A program made the position numbers and the translations under genes. Of a DNA stretch of 64,000 bases, positions 34,143-46,263 are shown in pieces. The notes beneath the pieces were generated by a model, which worked only from the letters and a program-made list of their open reading frames with translations, did not search any database and was not told the DNA's origin. The first letter of the stretch is position 1. The number at the start of each line of letters is the position of its first letter. The DNA comes from Gambelia wislizenii (taxonomy: Eukaryota; Chordata; Lepidosauria; Squamata; Crotaphytidae): the NCBI GenBank assembly GCA_030847615.1, contig JAUMIR010000001.1, positions 63,687,501-63,751,500 on the forward strand, written 5' to 3'.

Positions 34143-34290
34143 TAACACTTTCAGGGGTAGCTATGTTGACCATGGAGCAAAACAAAATCCAGAATCCACA
34201 AAAAACGATATCTTTATTGGCCAACCAAAATGCAAAACACAAGATGGAAACTTTCGAAGCTCTACTGGCTTCTTCATCAGGCAAAAGTTG
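34143..34290 (-). mobile_element. Repeat with CAGGGGTAGC end, possibly Penelope-like
   Basis: The plus strand starts 'caggggtagctatgttgacc', then 'atctttattggccaaccaaa', 'gaaactttcgaagctctact' and 'cttcttcatcaggca'. This combination is a widespread reptile repeat terminus. A second copy begins at 42189 ('caggggtagccgtgttggcc'). Class uncertain. Confidence 0.5.
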
Positions 34291-34778
34291 TTTAAAAATA
34301 AAGAAAGCAAAGTGGTAGTGTAGAACTCAAAGGCCAACATGCTGTTTCAGATGTTACTTGTGTTGTTCAGGTGAGGGATCTCATTCAGGCAGAGGCCACT
34401 CCTACTTCCTGGTCATGTGGAGCTGAGAGAAAGGGCAGTAAAATTTAACCCCTTTTGCAGCAGTAAGGAAACCTCTCTTGGTATCGAGGGGGTTGTCTAG
34501 AAGGTGAAAATACTTCTCAGAGAATTTGAGAATATCCTTTGTCCTAACAGGCTGTGTGCAAAATTCACAGTATTCAGAAGGAGGGGAACCAAAAACTCCA
34601 TTTGCTGCATGGGAAAGCCTTCATGGTTTTCCCCAAGGTTCTTCAAATAATGCACAGACTACAATGTCTGAACAACCAATTTGCAATACTGCACATTCTT
34701 GCAAGAGTGGAAATGGAGAGTAGATTGGCCCACCGCACAGGCAGTGGGAAGGCTTGCCAGCAAGGAAATAACTGGAAG

Positions 34779-35299
34779 TGAAGGACTAAATATGGCATTG
34801 AAGAGTTAAATAGAAAGGCATGAGCAAAACAAGTAGAATATTGTATTTAGAGGTAAAGAGACAGTCTGAAGCTGAAGATAGGAGATGTCTCTACCTAGCA
34901 CTGGAATGTAAATGGGATAATATTGGAATGTAGGGAGGATAGTACAAGGAACCTGGTCAGGTCAAAGGTGATAGGCAATGTGTGATGAATGACCTGATGG
35001 GTAAGTGATTAATTTTAGCTGACAAGATGAAATGAAACTGAGAAATAACAGAAGACTTTTAGTCAGTTAATCAAAAATAAGCAATAGATCATAGAAGGAA
35101 GGAAAAACTATAAATGGACTGTGTTTTAGCATGTAAGACACACAAGGTTGGCATCTTAACACCCCTTGTTTCTTTTGCTAATCACCATCAATAAACTGTA
35201 CTTTGAAAATTGCGGGTCCAGTGCCTGAGTTATTGGCTGAATGCTTGTGCATAGAACTGGGCTTGCATAATAGAAATTACTCCAGAAATTTGGGTGACA
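34779..35299 (+). mobile_element. Solo LTR of an endogenous retrovirus-like element
   Basis: The 521-bp block starts TG (34779) and ends CA (35299) and is bounded by the 4-bp direct repeat GAAG (34775-34778 and 35300-35303), matching retroviral integration. Inside, TATAAA (35109-35114) lies about 80 bp upstream of AATAAA (35190-35195), as expected for U3/R/U5 structure. No gag, pol or env is adjacent on either side, so it is a solo LTR left by recombination. Family not identified. Confidence 0.65.
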
Positions 35300-35349
35300 G
35301 AAGCATCATTTTCTATTTTAGCATGATTGAATGTGTGTGTTTTTGCTGG

Positions 35350-35662
35350 GCTGGGGTGACCAAAGACCTTTTTATGAGCAGGTCACACTTGCGCACCTTT
35401 GATTTACAAGTACAAAAAAAAAAAAAATACAGCGCTGTTCAGCAGCTACAACATGTGTGGAGAATAATAATGCACTGCACCTTCAGCCACCATCTTGATT
35501 CCCTGCCATGGCTCTGTGTGCACTTCAAACACAGGTAGCTTCACATACACTTGATTCCCCCCCCCCAAAAAAACAAACCATGGAGACAAATTAGCACTAC
35601 TGCGACTTTGTGAGAAAGTGCATCATTCTGCATTATTTCTTCTCATCTAGACAAGCCCCAGG
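35350..35662. mobile_element. Non-autonomous DNA element sharing its right end with 17149-17941
   Basis: The right end 'attatttcttctcatctaga' plus 'caagcccca' matches 17900-17941, and the left 'ctggggtgaccaaagacc' is loosely inverted to it. An A-run (35411-35424) and a C-run (35558-35566) interrupt it. Confidence 0.45.
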
Positions 35663-36086
35663 ATGTCTCTCACTTCAGCTGCACCATGATGAAAAAATAC
35701 AGAATCAGGGCCCTCGAAAGTTCAAGTTCCAAAGCTCCCCAAAATGCTTTGTTGCCCTTATAGTCAGATTTAAAAAGAAAAAAAGAAAAGAAAGGAACCT
35801 TTACTGTTTCCTCAAGAATCTAAAAAAGTTCCTTTTTAATTCCTTAATTTTTTTAAAAAATAAATCCCTCTGGATTTTACATGTTGCTGGCCTTTGGTAA
35901 AAAATAAACTCTCTTTCTCTCTACCTTATCATTGTCTTATCACCCACGATAGAGAGAACAGGAGGTGGCAGCACTTGAATCTAATGATATTCCCACTCTT
36001 CTGTTTAGTGAAGCCATACCCTCTAACTATAAAGGTTACCCCCAAAATTGCAGGTTCACAGTAATGAGGTTATCCTTCATTACATA

Positions 36087-36307
36087 CCTTATCACACTAC
36101 ACTGTTATAGCACTATTATTCCATTTTAACTACTACAGCTGTCTCCGATGGAATCCTGGGATTTGCAGTTTAGGAAGGAGCATTTAGCATTCTCAGACAG
36201 AGAGTTCTTAGCCTAAACTACTAAACTACAAGCTCCAAAACTCCACAGTAGGCAGCCATAGCAGTTAAAATGGAATAATAGTGCTATAACAGCATAGTGT
36301 GATAAGG
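36087..36307. mobile_element. 221-bp MITE, CCTTATCACACTACACTG subtype
   Basis: The ends CCTTATCACACTACACTG and (reverse complement) CCTTATCACACTATGCTG, and arms 'gcactattattccattttaa' and 'ttaaaatggaataatagtgc', are near-perfect inverted repeats. The interior matches the 4121-4340 family. The low arm divergence suggests a young copy. Confidence 0.85.
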
Positions 36308-36451
36308 CTCAGTGTCATAGAGCTATGGTGTCAGCAGGGGGGGGAGGAATTAATTATAAGCTTTACATTCTTTGTGATTAGTTACATTCCATACTCTGCT
36401 TGAAACACCCCCCCCCCACACTCCTAAAAATATTGTGTCTTTAGCTTGTTT

Positions 36452-36668
36452 GAGAGCCAGTGTGGTTTGAGCATCAGACTACGACTCTGGAGAGAAGCGT
36501 TGGAATCCCTTCTGAGCCATGGAAATCCATTGGGTAACCTTGAGCAAATCGCACTTTCTCAGCTACAGAGAAAGGCAATGGCAAACTCCACTGAACAAAC
36601 ATGGCAAGGAAACCCTGTGATGGGGTCACCATCAGTTGGAAAAAACTTGAAGGTACACAACAACACAC
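36452..36668 (+). mobile_element. Sauria-like SINE
   Basis: tRNA-like head 'gagccagtgtggtttgagca', diverged B box 'gttggaatccc', core 'aaaggcaatggcaaactcc' and tail 'acttgaaggtacacaacaac'. Full length by comparison with the copies at 8226 and 51166. Confidence 0.85.
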
Positions 36669-39015
36669 TCTATTGTTTATGTGTCTACTTTGTTTTGTGA
36701 ACTATCAAGACACCTTCAGTGAAAGTTTTCAACTTAAGCAAGTTGTCTTCAAACTAATTTTATCCTTACTCATATCTTCAGTTACCTTCTCTCCCCACAA
36801 TGGGGCAGCTGTGGTGGCACAGCATGCTATCTACAACTAGTCAAATCTGTATTTGTCATGGTATCCAGCTAGTGTCACTTCCCCACTAAATCTTAAATTA
36901 GATAATATATGCTTGGGCTGCTGCCCTTGTCCATCTGTTTCTCACTTCTTCCTCCCTGGTGTACATAATGTTCAGCTTCCCATTGCACAGTGAAGTTGCC
37001 CACTGAAATGTAATTTTCATCTTCTTTGCTGTTTTAATTCCAAAGTTGTTTTTTTTAAAAAAAAAAAAAGCAAGCTCTTGTGAGGTATTTCTTTCATCCT
37101 CTTTAATTATATTGCTTCCCTATTTTTGCTGGTTTTCTACCATTTTCTTTCCTTCTTCCTAAATGACTTATATAGGAAATATAAGCTTAAAAATGTGAGG
37201 TCATCTTCTCAGGTAACCAATCACAATGCTACGCAGCAATCATATTTGACCACACAGCAGTACCAATGAGGGGGAAATGAAACCATCTGGGATTAAAGAG
37301 AGCACTTTCTGTATCAGTCACATAGATTCCAGCCAATCAGAAATCACATAGCAAATAGAATAATGGCTGGATACTACATAGCCAGTTGGATGGGGCTGTC
37401 TGACAATTTCACAGAGAGCAAACAATGCCCTCTGGGAGAGACAGAAAGAGAGAGTAACACATTTTTTGCAAGTTTTGTTGAAAAGTCATTGACTTTTCAT
37501 TTCAAAATGTCCTGTGAAATTCCAGCTGAGCTCTAAATGAAACAACAGAGAGAAAAGAATAGTAGCAAAAAGGAATTTTTGGAACAACAGCTGTTGTTTC
37601 CAACAATCTTTAAGGATAGCCCCACCACAGAGTTTAAAGCTGGCCTAAACTTTAGCAAATGTGTCCCATATTCAAAATCTGTGGGAATGAAAAATAGAGA
37701 TCAGCTTAAATTCTGTATGCAGCTCTTTCTGTTTTCTCATACAGCCATTCAGTAAATCCTTTCATAAGAATCCTTCATCAATTCTCCAGGAATTCCCCTG
37801 AAGGGAAAAAAAATATCATTGATTAACAAAGAAATTTTGGAAGTGCTTTTAGCCTTAATGTATAAAAAAAAGAAAAACGTGCTTCCAAAGCTAGACTATG
37901 GACATATCAGATGTGGCAAAAATCATGGGATTACGACATCAGGATTACAATGCAAATGGGCCCCGTTATCACACAACATTGTTGTCTTCACATTCTTACA
38001 CTGTTCCCCAGCTGCAAAAAAAAGCATTATTAACAATTCATGGAGCAAGCCATCAATAGAGTGCCAATAATTTTTTTTCCACACTATTGATGGTGTACGA
38101 AACCACATCCTGTTGTAATCGCGAGATTACATCATGAATGGGCAATCCTCTTTTCTCCTCCCCATTCCCAATGAGAAAATGTCTGTGTGAGAATGCAAAA
38201 ACGAAGCACAGGATGCTCTTTTTATATGAACTGTCCCATTTAGTTTGCACATGTTTAGGTTTGTTTCAGTGCTGTGTGTTTATTTACTTTATTAATTAAG
38301 GGTTTGGTAAGTTTCAAGCACGCTCATGTCTTCTTGTGAGAACCGCTGAAATCTCGCCCATGCCAAATCGCAGAAGTAAACTTGCATTCTCAAAGTACTA
38401 GTGGTCATCATGTGATAATTCTGTTGCGTTTCTTTTGCATGTATGTGCAATAATAAATGTTATAATTCTGTGATGTTCCTGCTATCTTCATTTGTGGAAT
38501 TACAGTGTTTTTAGACACTAGTCTGATAATGTCCTATGTGAGAGGGTTAGAGATCACCTTTATTGTATAACAGAGCATGGTGGCACTCCAAGCTCTCACT
38601 GAAGTGAATCAACAGACTCTAGTTTTGCCATGGACATACCAACATGCCCATACTTATTTCTAAAAAGAAATCTACTGCTTATAGCAGAGAGATTGCAGTT
38701 GAAATTGTCACAGCTTGACAACACTTCTCATCTGCTCAGACAAGTGCACACTGGTAGCAGAAAGGCCTTCCATGAGTACCAACACACTGTTGCCTTCTGG
38801 GCTCAAGGTCAGAGGAACCGGGATCTCATTATACAGCAGTTACTTTCGTCCTGCAGTATCTCACCCTGACTCTTATCACCCAAGTCCAAATCTGCTGTTG
38901 AGCTATAGTTATTCTCTTTTCAGGTATAAAGGCTTATAGTTGTGGTCCTACTTTGTCAGATGACAGAATCCACAAAATACATACAGAGTGCATTTGAGAC
39001 TGAAGCTAATGAAAA
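36669..39015. other. No supported gene
   Basis: AT-rich unassigned sequence. A plus-strand frame at 38630-38869 (LKRNLLLIAERLQLKLSQLD...) looks protein-like but has no start context, splice sites or recognised family. CCAAT pentamers at about 37216 and 37333 stand alone. Confidence 0.4.
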
Positions 39016-39662
39016 CATGGGGTTGTCCACACAGTGAAAATACCCCTCACAATTCTCTCAGAAAATGAGCTGTTTTAATGGGATCCTGCATTGTCTCATC
39101 ATAGTCTGAAGGAGGGGGGCCAAAAAGAGGGAAAACTACATGAGAAACGCATTTGCGGATTTTCCCGACTTTTTTTTAAAAAAGCTCCAGTGATATGCGC
39201 ATTTTTGCTCGTTAAGACAAGTGATTCAACATGAATCGCTTCCCCATCCAGGACAAAGTGAAAAAAACTGATTGGCTGGATGAGAGCAGGGGGTGGGACT
39301 GGGTTACAGGGCAAGCACCCGCTGCCACCATGTTGGATGTTCACCTTAGCGAGTGATCGCTAAGATGATAAAACAGGGATTTGTGCGCTCTCTCTCTGTT
39401 TTTTGTTTTGTTTTGTTTTGTTTTTGTTTTTTGGAAAGTTGGAATATCGTTTGTGTGCAGCATAGAAATAGCTTTTTAAGAAAGTTTGGTGGCAGCAGAT
39501 TTAAAAATGCGAGTAATCCACTCACGACCACTGTCTTAGCTACAAGCATATGAAGTTTATAGGGGCTGTAAAACCATTAAGACAGGTTGCAGCTGCTGCA
39601 ACTTGCTATTACTGTGAAGCAGTCTGGGTTTCCCCCCCCCCCTTTGTCTAGACAAGCCCATG
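39016..39662. mobile_element. Non-autonomous DNA element, GGGCTTGTC-type ends
   Basis: Left 'atggggttgtccacacag' and right (reverse complement) 'atgggcttgtctagacaa' are inverted. It contains a (TTTTG)n run (39401-39431) and a C-run (39632-39642). Similar ends occur at 17149-17941 and 35350-35662. Confidence 0.5.
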
Positions 39663-40038
39663 GCACGGGAGTGATCTTTGAAATTATATAGGTGTTGCTT
39701 ATCATTCATTGGCCCTGATAAGCATTAATCAGAAGAATAATTAACTTAACAAACTTCTTAAACATATTTTAGTGTTATTTGTTTTGCATTCTTCAAAGCA
39801 AGTTAAAAAAATGTAAGATGTTCAGTGGTCCATAAGAACAAAAAAAAATTAAAAATCTACAGGCTATATTTTATTAAGACCAACTATAATTCAATAATAG
39901 TGTGCAAGCTTTTGGTTTCTCCAGAACTCGTAATGAAATTAGCCAGTTTTTTTTTTAAAGGGAGAAGTGTAAATCCCCAAATTTTCCTATAAGTTTAGCC
40001 ATGTGTTCTGCAGTTGAATTCTCCATTTTTCAGATTCA

Positions 40039-40646
40039 GAAGATGATCAGACAGGAACAAAAAAAACATCTCGCCATATTATCTCCTCCCCCCCTCCCAT
40101 CCCCATCCTAGCACAATAACCCCATTTTTCATATTTACCTTATCCCATGTCCACCCCCTCCCCTCAGCAGCTCAGGAATGAATGGAGCTCAAACAGAGCC
40201 CTGTTCACTTCCTGGTTTGAGTTCCCAGCCGTTCTCATAAGAGAATGAGCATGGGGGAAATTCATAAATAAAAAGTTTTTTAAAAAAAAGTTACACCAAG
40301 CATAAAAACACAGTTAAAAACAAACAAGTAACCTGGAGAGGGTACAAAAAAGTGTGTCATTTATCTTCTTGTCCCAGTCTTCACCAGAAGTGTTTGGCAC
40401 AGACCTCCTTGTGATGCTGGCATCACACCAGCATAACAGGGCACCTTTTCGCTCACCTGTCATTCCATTACAGAAGCTGAAAAACTGGTCAATTCACAGC
40501 TTGGCCCATGAATTAAAAGCAGCACAGGTGGAATGGAAGGGAAACAAGAGCATGACGACTCCGTGATGACAATGTCTGAAAGGGAAGCCCTTTCACAATC
40601 TCCTGGCATCCTTGTCATGGGATATTTGGGTCATCTCATAATCTCC
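40039..40646. mobile_element. 608-bp MITE, GGAGATTATCAGACG family, copy 2
   Basis: Collinear over its length with 30642-31245. Ends are more degenerate (left 'gaagatgatcagacaggaac', right reverse complement 'ggagattatgagatgaccca'). Flanking trinucleotides are TCA and TTA. Confidence 0.75.
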
Positions 40647-41889
40647 TTACTTTTATTTGCAGACATCATAGCTAAAACAGCTAGACAAATTTTTGGAACT
40701 CCATATTACTTCTTTCTCCTCATTGTTGTTATTACATTCTGGAGAACCTGAAAGTTTCCACTCTATTGTAAAATTATAGTTGGCCTTAATAAGGGTATTG
40801 CCTTCCTTTGGATTTTGTTTTATTTTGTAATTCACACTGAATGCAAAATTAGAAAGATTCCTGTGATTACTGTGACTGAAGCACATCTCTCTTTATCCCT
40901 TGGATGGATGGATGGATGATAGGCACACACTCCCACACTCACCTACCCATATAGCCAATCTTTCACACCTTGCATTTCAGGCAAATCAAGGCTGTCAGAA
41001 AATATAAATGAACCAAACCAAGGGACAGCAGGGCATGATTGTTGCTTGTTTACTACGTCCAGTCCAATGCAGGTAGAGTAACTTGCATCCATATCCATTG
41101 GTTAAGATAATCTAGTTTTTTATTGGCCCAACTTGGTTATTAGTTGTTTAATTCAGTGTGTTCCAAAAAGCTGTTATTATTGAATCAAATAAATAAATGT
41201 TCCATGAAGATACAGTCTATATAAAAAATAAAATATATAGGCCTAAATCCAATTGTTAGTCCCAACTAGAGAAGAAACCCATTAAATCAATGTGAACTCA
41301 TCACTTGTTGTTACTTGGGACGGACAATAATTCTGTTAAGTACCATTGATTCGATGGGTCTACTTTAGTCAGGAAAAACAACTGAATTTGAGCCAAAGTT
41401 TTTTGCTGTACAGCCCAAAATTCTTTAAAGCTGGTGCTAACATGTTATGAAGCAAACCACTTATGTCTTCTCAGCATTCACTGGATGCCCTCACTGTGCT
41501 GTTCCAATTACCAGAAATGCTTGTAGTTCTTCATTCCTCATCAAGCCATCACCAACGGGAAAAGGAAAAGATAAGAAGAAGTATTGACAATGGCATGGGA
41601 TAGGACAGGTCTAAAAGCCAGACTAAGCTGGGAAGGAAGAGAAACATAGGACTACAATGAGAAATGGAAACATGCCATATGACAGAGGGCCACTGGGACA
41701 GATTCCATCAGATTGTCCTATTCATCTTGGGACTGCCAAGAATTTAGGCAAATGAACAGAATGTTTGACTTTATCATCATCTATCTCTCCAGCAAAATGT
41801 GTGTGTGTGCATGCACGCATGTGTACAGGTGTGTAGTTCCTTTAAAACTCCTTTTGTTAAACATGTCACTGTACTTTACTTTGCTTTAC
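40647..41889. other. No gene seen
   Basis: Unassigned sequence with a (GGAT)n run near 40900 and a TG/CA run near 41797-41825. Confidence 0.45.
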
Positions 41890-42135
41890 CAGAAAAATTA
41901 CTCCCTTTAGAATATAAATAAATAAAGCACCCAAGGCCCTGCTCCCCATTTATTTTAGTGAAAGGCAAAAGGCAATAAACGTCAGCAGGAACTGCTAAGT
42001 GCATTTTATCATTTTTAACAGATGACATCTTGGGAAACCATTTGCTTTGATGCACAGCGGGGGTCTGCCTGGTTTCTATGACATTACTGTTGAGCCTGTT
42101 TGGGGCTTTGCAGCCTAGCCTTTGTTTATCATGCA
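41890..42135 (-). CDS. Candidate coding exon or conserved element
   Basis: Minus strand: acceptor TGTGGATTTTAGCAG, 246 bp open in one frame (81 full codons), donor TTCTG|GTAAAG. The frame reads HDKQRLGCKAPNRLNSNV, IETRQTPAVHQSKWFPKM, SSVKNDKMHLAVPADVYC and ends KGSNFS. Both splice sites are good. Amino-acid make-up is unremarkable, with no transmembrane or zinc motif. The sequence is free of transposon signatures, so a conserved non-coding element is an equal alternative. Confidence 0.3.
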
Positions 42136-42188
42136 CTGCTAAAATCCACAGGTGTGTTCATGCAAGACAAAGGGCCTCGTGACACCTA

Positions 42189-42300
42189 TCCAGGGGTAGC
42201 CGTGTTGGCCACACCACAAAATACAATCACATCCACAATGAGTTACTCTGAAGTATAAATTCCAATGGACAAAAACAAGTCAACAGATCACCATCTTAAA
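42189..42300 (-). mobile_element. Repeat with CAGGGGTAGC end, second copy
   Basis: 'caggggtagccgtgttggcc' followed by 'acaaaatacaatc', parallel to 34143-34200. Truncated. Confidence 0.45.
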
Positions 42301-42639
42301 GCAGAATGTTGTGTGCTGTCAGGTTTTATTTTGAATGCGTATGCATAGAGCTTTTTTTTTTTTTTTTGCTGATTTTTTAAATGTTAACATTAAAGAGGGA
42401 TTTTAGTGCTGGAATGAATGTGAACGATGGAGACAGAAACAGAAACAGACAGCACCCTTTATAAACACTGCCTGTGACTGGTTAACATAATCCATCCTGA
42501 CACAATGCTTTGCAGCTGTCTTAGATTGCTATTCATTATGACCTTTATACAAGCAGTGCTAATGGTTTAGCAAGACAGCCCCCACCTCCTTGCGCAATGC
42601 CATCTGTGGCAGCTGGTGGCTCCTCTGCCATTGGGTGGC

Positions 42640-42790
42640 AAATTGACTGTGGGTTTTTGTCTGAACTTTGAAGGAGCTATCCAAGGTTCCAAACTGATTT
42701 GAAAGATAGGCCTCAGCACCTCAGATAGTTCCTTTAAAGTTCATGCTAAAACCTGGGAGTGGATTTACTGCCTCACTGCCATGGAAGTCA
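42640..42790. repeat. Unclassified repeat related to 31500-31620
   Basis: 'gtctgaactttgaaggagct' and 'tttaaagttcatgctaaaac' form an internal inverted pair. The first phrase is shared with 31530-31550. Confidence 0.5.
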
Positions 42791-44474
42791 TTTGCTCACA
42801 CTGGATGTCATTGTCAGAATCCCATCTTTGTTCTTAAACCACTGTGGCAATATCAAACCTCTTTCACTCTGTATCTTCACTACACAGATTAACTGGATTA
42901 AAACTATTTCTGCTACTATGACTTCTCCAAGAAAGCTGGGAACTGCAATTCTGTTAGTGCTCCCTCAGTTCCACATTGGACTGGACTCAGGTTTCCTTTG
43001 GTGAAACCATGGCAACTTGCTTGGGGCTTTGAGTGTAGGAATAACTGCTTTGCTTTTGAGTGTGCCAAAAAACGCAAAATGACCTCTTCACAGTAGAGGG
43101 GGAAAAGAGGCGTACCTTGAGTTACTTAACGGAAGCACTTTTTCCATCTCTTTATTGGTCATTAAGGATCATTTCACAAAACAGAAACAGTGGCATAAGA
43201 AGCAAACAAGAGAGTCATAAAATAATTGCTTCACTGACTTCAATTGATCAAAAGCTTGTCTCTTAATCACTCATTTCTCTATAGAAGTAACCTGCTCCCC
43301 TCACTAACTTTCTTATCTTCATTACTTTCAACATTACACAGCAGTACCTTCATGTGCTGTGTAGCTTTCAGAAGGATCTGTCACAATCCACCAAGGAAGC
43401 AAGTAGTTCCCGGACTGGGAAGGGTAAATCAGGCTGCTCTGTAGAGGCCTGAGTCACAGCCAATCCATCACAGCAGCTGAGTCTTCATCCTTAGCCAGTC
43501 TCTATTTTCTCTCCCACCAACCCTGCAGAATGAGAGAAGCTTTAACTCAGACAGGCAAATTATCAAACTAGTTATCCATGGGGGGATGTGTGTCCTTGCA
43601 TTAATCTGCTCTCCTTCTGCCAATGGTACCTCCTCAGAGATACATGCCTTAGCAATGAGATTTGCTAATTAAGTCCATATTGACCATCCAATGACTAATC
43701 ACAAAACACAGCACACTAAAGCACACTAGATTGAGGAAAATCATGTGCTATGACAAACAGATATTTTGAACACTTGTGGTGCTAAGTATATGGTCTTCTT
43801 TGATCCTGGCAAGCCAGGGCTATCCTCTGATTGACCACTTTCAGATTTCAGAGAAGTAGCCTGCCAGTTGTAGACAGGAGTGTCCATTTGTTGAAGATCA
43901 GTTTCAACCAAAGTCAAGAACTAGTGCTATTACGCTAGCAACACAGTTACAATTAATGCCACTATTCTGCCTTTGAAGGTAGTGTAGGACAGGCCATGGT
44001 CTGTTGATAAATTCTGAAGTATAAACAATGAGAGTGACTGTTCAGTGGGGAAGGGTTTTGCATTTTACAAAACATTTGACAGAAATGGTTTTTGAGACAC
44101 TAACTGCTGTTCATAGCAATAAACACATCAGATTTATTCTTCCATATTCTCCCATTTTATTATGCAAAGTATAAAACAGAGGGGGGGGCTACAAAGAAAT
44201 ACAAAAAGGGCATTTAAAAGGACAGAAAGCCAAGGAAGTGTGAACAGATGAAAAAGGCAAGATAATAAAATTTTACCTGAAACCAACATAGTAGTGATGA
44301 AGCAATAACTACCATCAGAGTGACTGCTCTGTCTAGGTGTACTCCTGGGACTCAACTTTGTGGTACAATTTGGCTGTACTCCTGGACTCAGCCTTGAACC
44401 TGGAGTCCTAGGTTTCTGCTATGGGTAGGAATGCTTTTGCACACTTAAAGCTAGTGTCCCAAGTACACTGTTCT
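42791..44474. other. No supported gene
   Basis: Unassigned sequence; a MITE-like scrap ('tcttcactacacagattaac') lies near 42875. Confidence 0.4.
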
Positions 44475-44602
44475 AGAGATGCCTGATCTGGCTATAGTGA
44501 CACATGCCTTAGAGACATCCTGTTTGGATTACTGTAATGTGCTCTACTCAAGGCTGCCTTTGAATAATGCTTGGGAGCTTCATTTGGTACAAAGATCTGT
44601 TT

Positions 44603-45143
44603 CCTGCCAGGGAGAAGAGGGAGAGCAGTTTCTGGACAGCCATTTTGAGTGGAGGCTTTCCAGGCCAGTTTTCTGCCAGGGAGAAGAAGGAGAGCAGCTT
44701 CTGGACAGCCATTTTGAGTGGGTGAGTTTGATTTTTTTAAAACTGTTGGGAGAGTCTGCTTGTTGCTGAGGGGTGGAGCTTCTGTGAGTCACTAGGGGGT
44801 GGAGCTGGGACCCTAGCTTTATATAACTCCTTGCAGAGGCTTTCCAGGCAAGTTTCCTGCCAGGGAGAAGAAGGAGAGCAGCTTCTAGACAGCCATTTTG
44901 AGTGAGTGAGTTTGATTTTTTTTTAAACTGTTGGGAGAGGCTGCTTGTTGCTGAGGGGGTGGAGCTTCTATGAGTCACATCTGTGAGTCACTAGGGGGTG
45001 GAGCTGGGAGCCTAGCTCTATATAACTCCTTGAAGAGTTATATAGAATTTCAGTGACCAAACAAAAATACAGCATACCTAAAAGTACATCTTAGAGTTCT
45101 CAGCATTACCTAAGAGTTCTTAGATTACCTAAAAGTTCTCACC
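44603..45143 (+). promoter_or_regulatory. CR1 5' leader: tandem monomers with TATA-like boxes
   Basis: A partial unit (about 44603-44665) is followed by two units of about 185 bp (44666-44850 and 44851-45038). Each starts TCCTGCCAGGGAGAAG or similar, runs through 'gacagccattttgagtg' and 'gggtggagct', and ends with TATATAA (44821-44827; 45019-45025). The repeated TATA-like motif suggests an internal promoter carried on each monomer, analogous to mouse L1 monomers; promoter activity is inference. Confidence 0.6.
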
Positions 45144-46110
45144 ATGGACACTGAGGGGACTGCTGCAGTCACCTGCAACACTTGTGCAATGTTCTCATCT
45201 ACAGATGTTGGGAACTTCACATGCACCAAGTGCAAGGTGGTAGCCTTCTTGGAGGAGAAAGTCCAGCAGCTGTAGTCACGAGTAGCTACACTTCAACAGA
45301 TTCGTGAGCAAGACGTTTTCCGGGACAGAACAGAATGAACAGTCTTGGACGGGGACCGCACAGAGAAAGTGGCTGCAGAGGAGAGGGTCACTTCACAGAC
45401 ACAGGAGGTAGACAGCTGGAGGAATGTCACACACAGAACAAGAAAATCCAAGGATTCTTCGAGAAGCTTGCAGATACAGAATTGATTCGAAGCCCTCTCC
45501 CTTATCAAGGACAACGAGGAAAAACAGCATGGACAGACTTCAGGGGCAGAGCAGGGGACCTTGAGAGTACCACCGCAAGGAACAGTAGCTGCAAAGCCTC
45601 AGTGGAGGAGTGTGGTGGGGGGGGACTCCTTGCTCGGGGTACAGAAGCAGTGGTTTGTGCACCTGACAAGATGTCTCGGGAGGTGTGTTGTCTGCCTGGG
45701 GCAAAGATCTGTGATGTGACGGAGAGGCTGACAAGACTCGTCAAGCCTACAGATCATTACCCCTTCCTTTTGGTCCATGTGGGAACCAATGATACTGCAA
45801 GGCACAGCTTTCCCAAGATCAGAAGAGATTATGAGGCTCTGGGGAGGAAGCTGAAAGAAATGAATGCACAGGTTGTTATCTCGTCTCTTCTTCCAGTTGA
45901 AGGGCATGGTCCAGGAAGGGAGAGGAAAATAGCCGACGTAAACAACTGGCTCCATAGATGGTGTCGCCGAGAACAATTTGGATTCTTAGATCATGGGCTG
46001 TGCTTCCATGAGGGGGACTTCTGGCAAGAGATGGGGTGCATCTCACGACAGTTGGCAGAAACGTTTTTGCCTACAGTCTCAAGAATTTGATCAGGAGGGC
46101 TTTAAACTGA
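45144..46110 (+). pseudogene. CR1 ORF1: zinc-binding N-terminus, coiled coil, SGNH esterase (broken)
   Basis: ATG at 45144 in good context (ACCATGG). The first 43 codons hold a C-x2-C...C-x2-C cluster (CNTCAMF, FTCTKCK) and the start of a coiled coil, then TAG (45273-45275) and TGA (45336-45338) in frame. A second frame (45335-46090) carries the esterase: block III GTND and the flanking PFLLVHVGTND, then VVISSLLPV. A frameshift separates the last block: DGVH (46030-46041, Asp-His of the catalytic triad) lies in another frame that ends RRALN at TGA 46108-46110. The CR1 ORF1 esterase is known from other vertebrate CR1s. Here the catalytic pieces survive but not in one frame. Confidence 0.8.
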
Positions 46111-46263
46111 GTCATGTGGGGGAGGGAGATAGTATTCTGGAAGGCAAAAGGGCTGGAGTAAATAGTCAAACTGCCATAGAAGGAACAAGGCAAACAGTGC
46201 AATGACCCAACAGTGGGAGGCAAAAAAAACTTGCATAGGCAGCAAGTAAAAGGAACACATGGT

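Noticed and set aside
38630..38869. 79-codon plus-strand frame with protein-like composition
   Set aside because: No start context, splice sites or family; kept only as a note in the surrounding entry.
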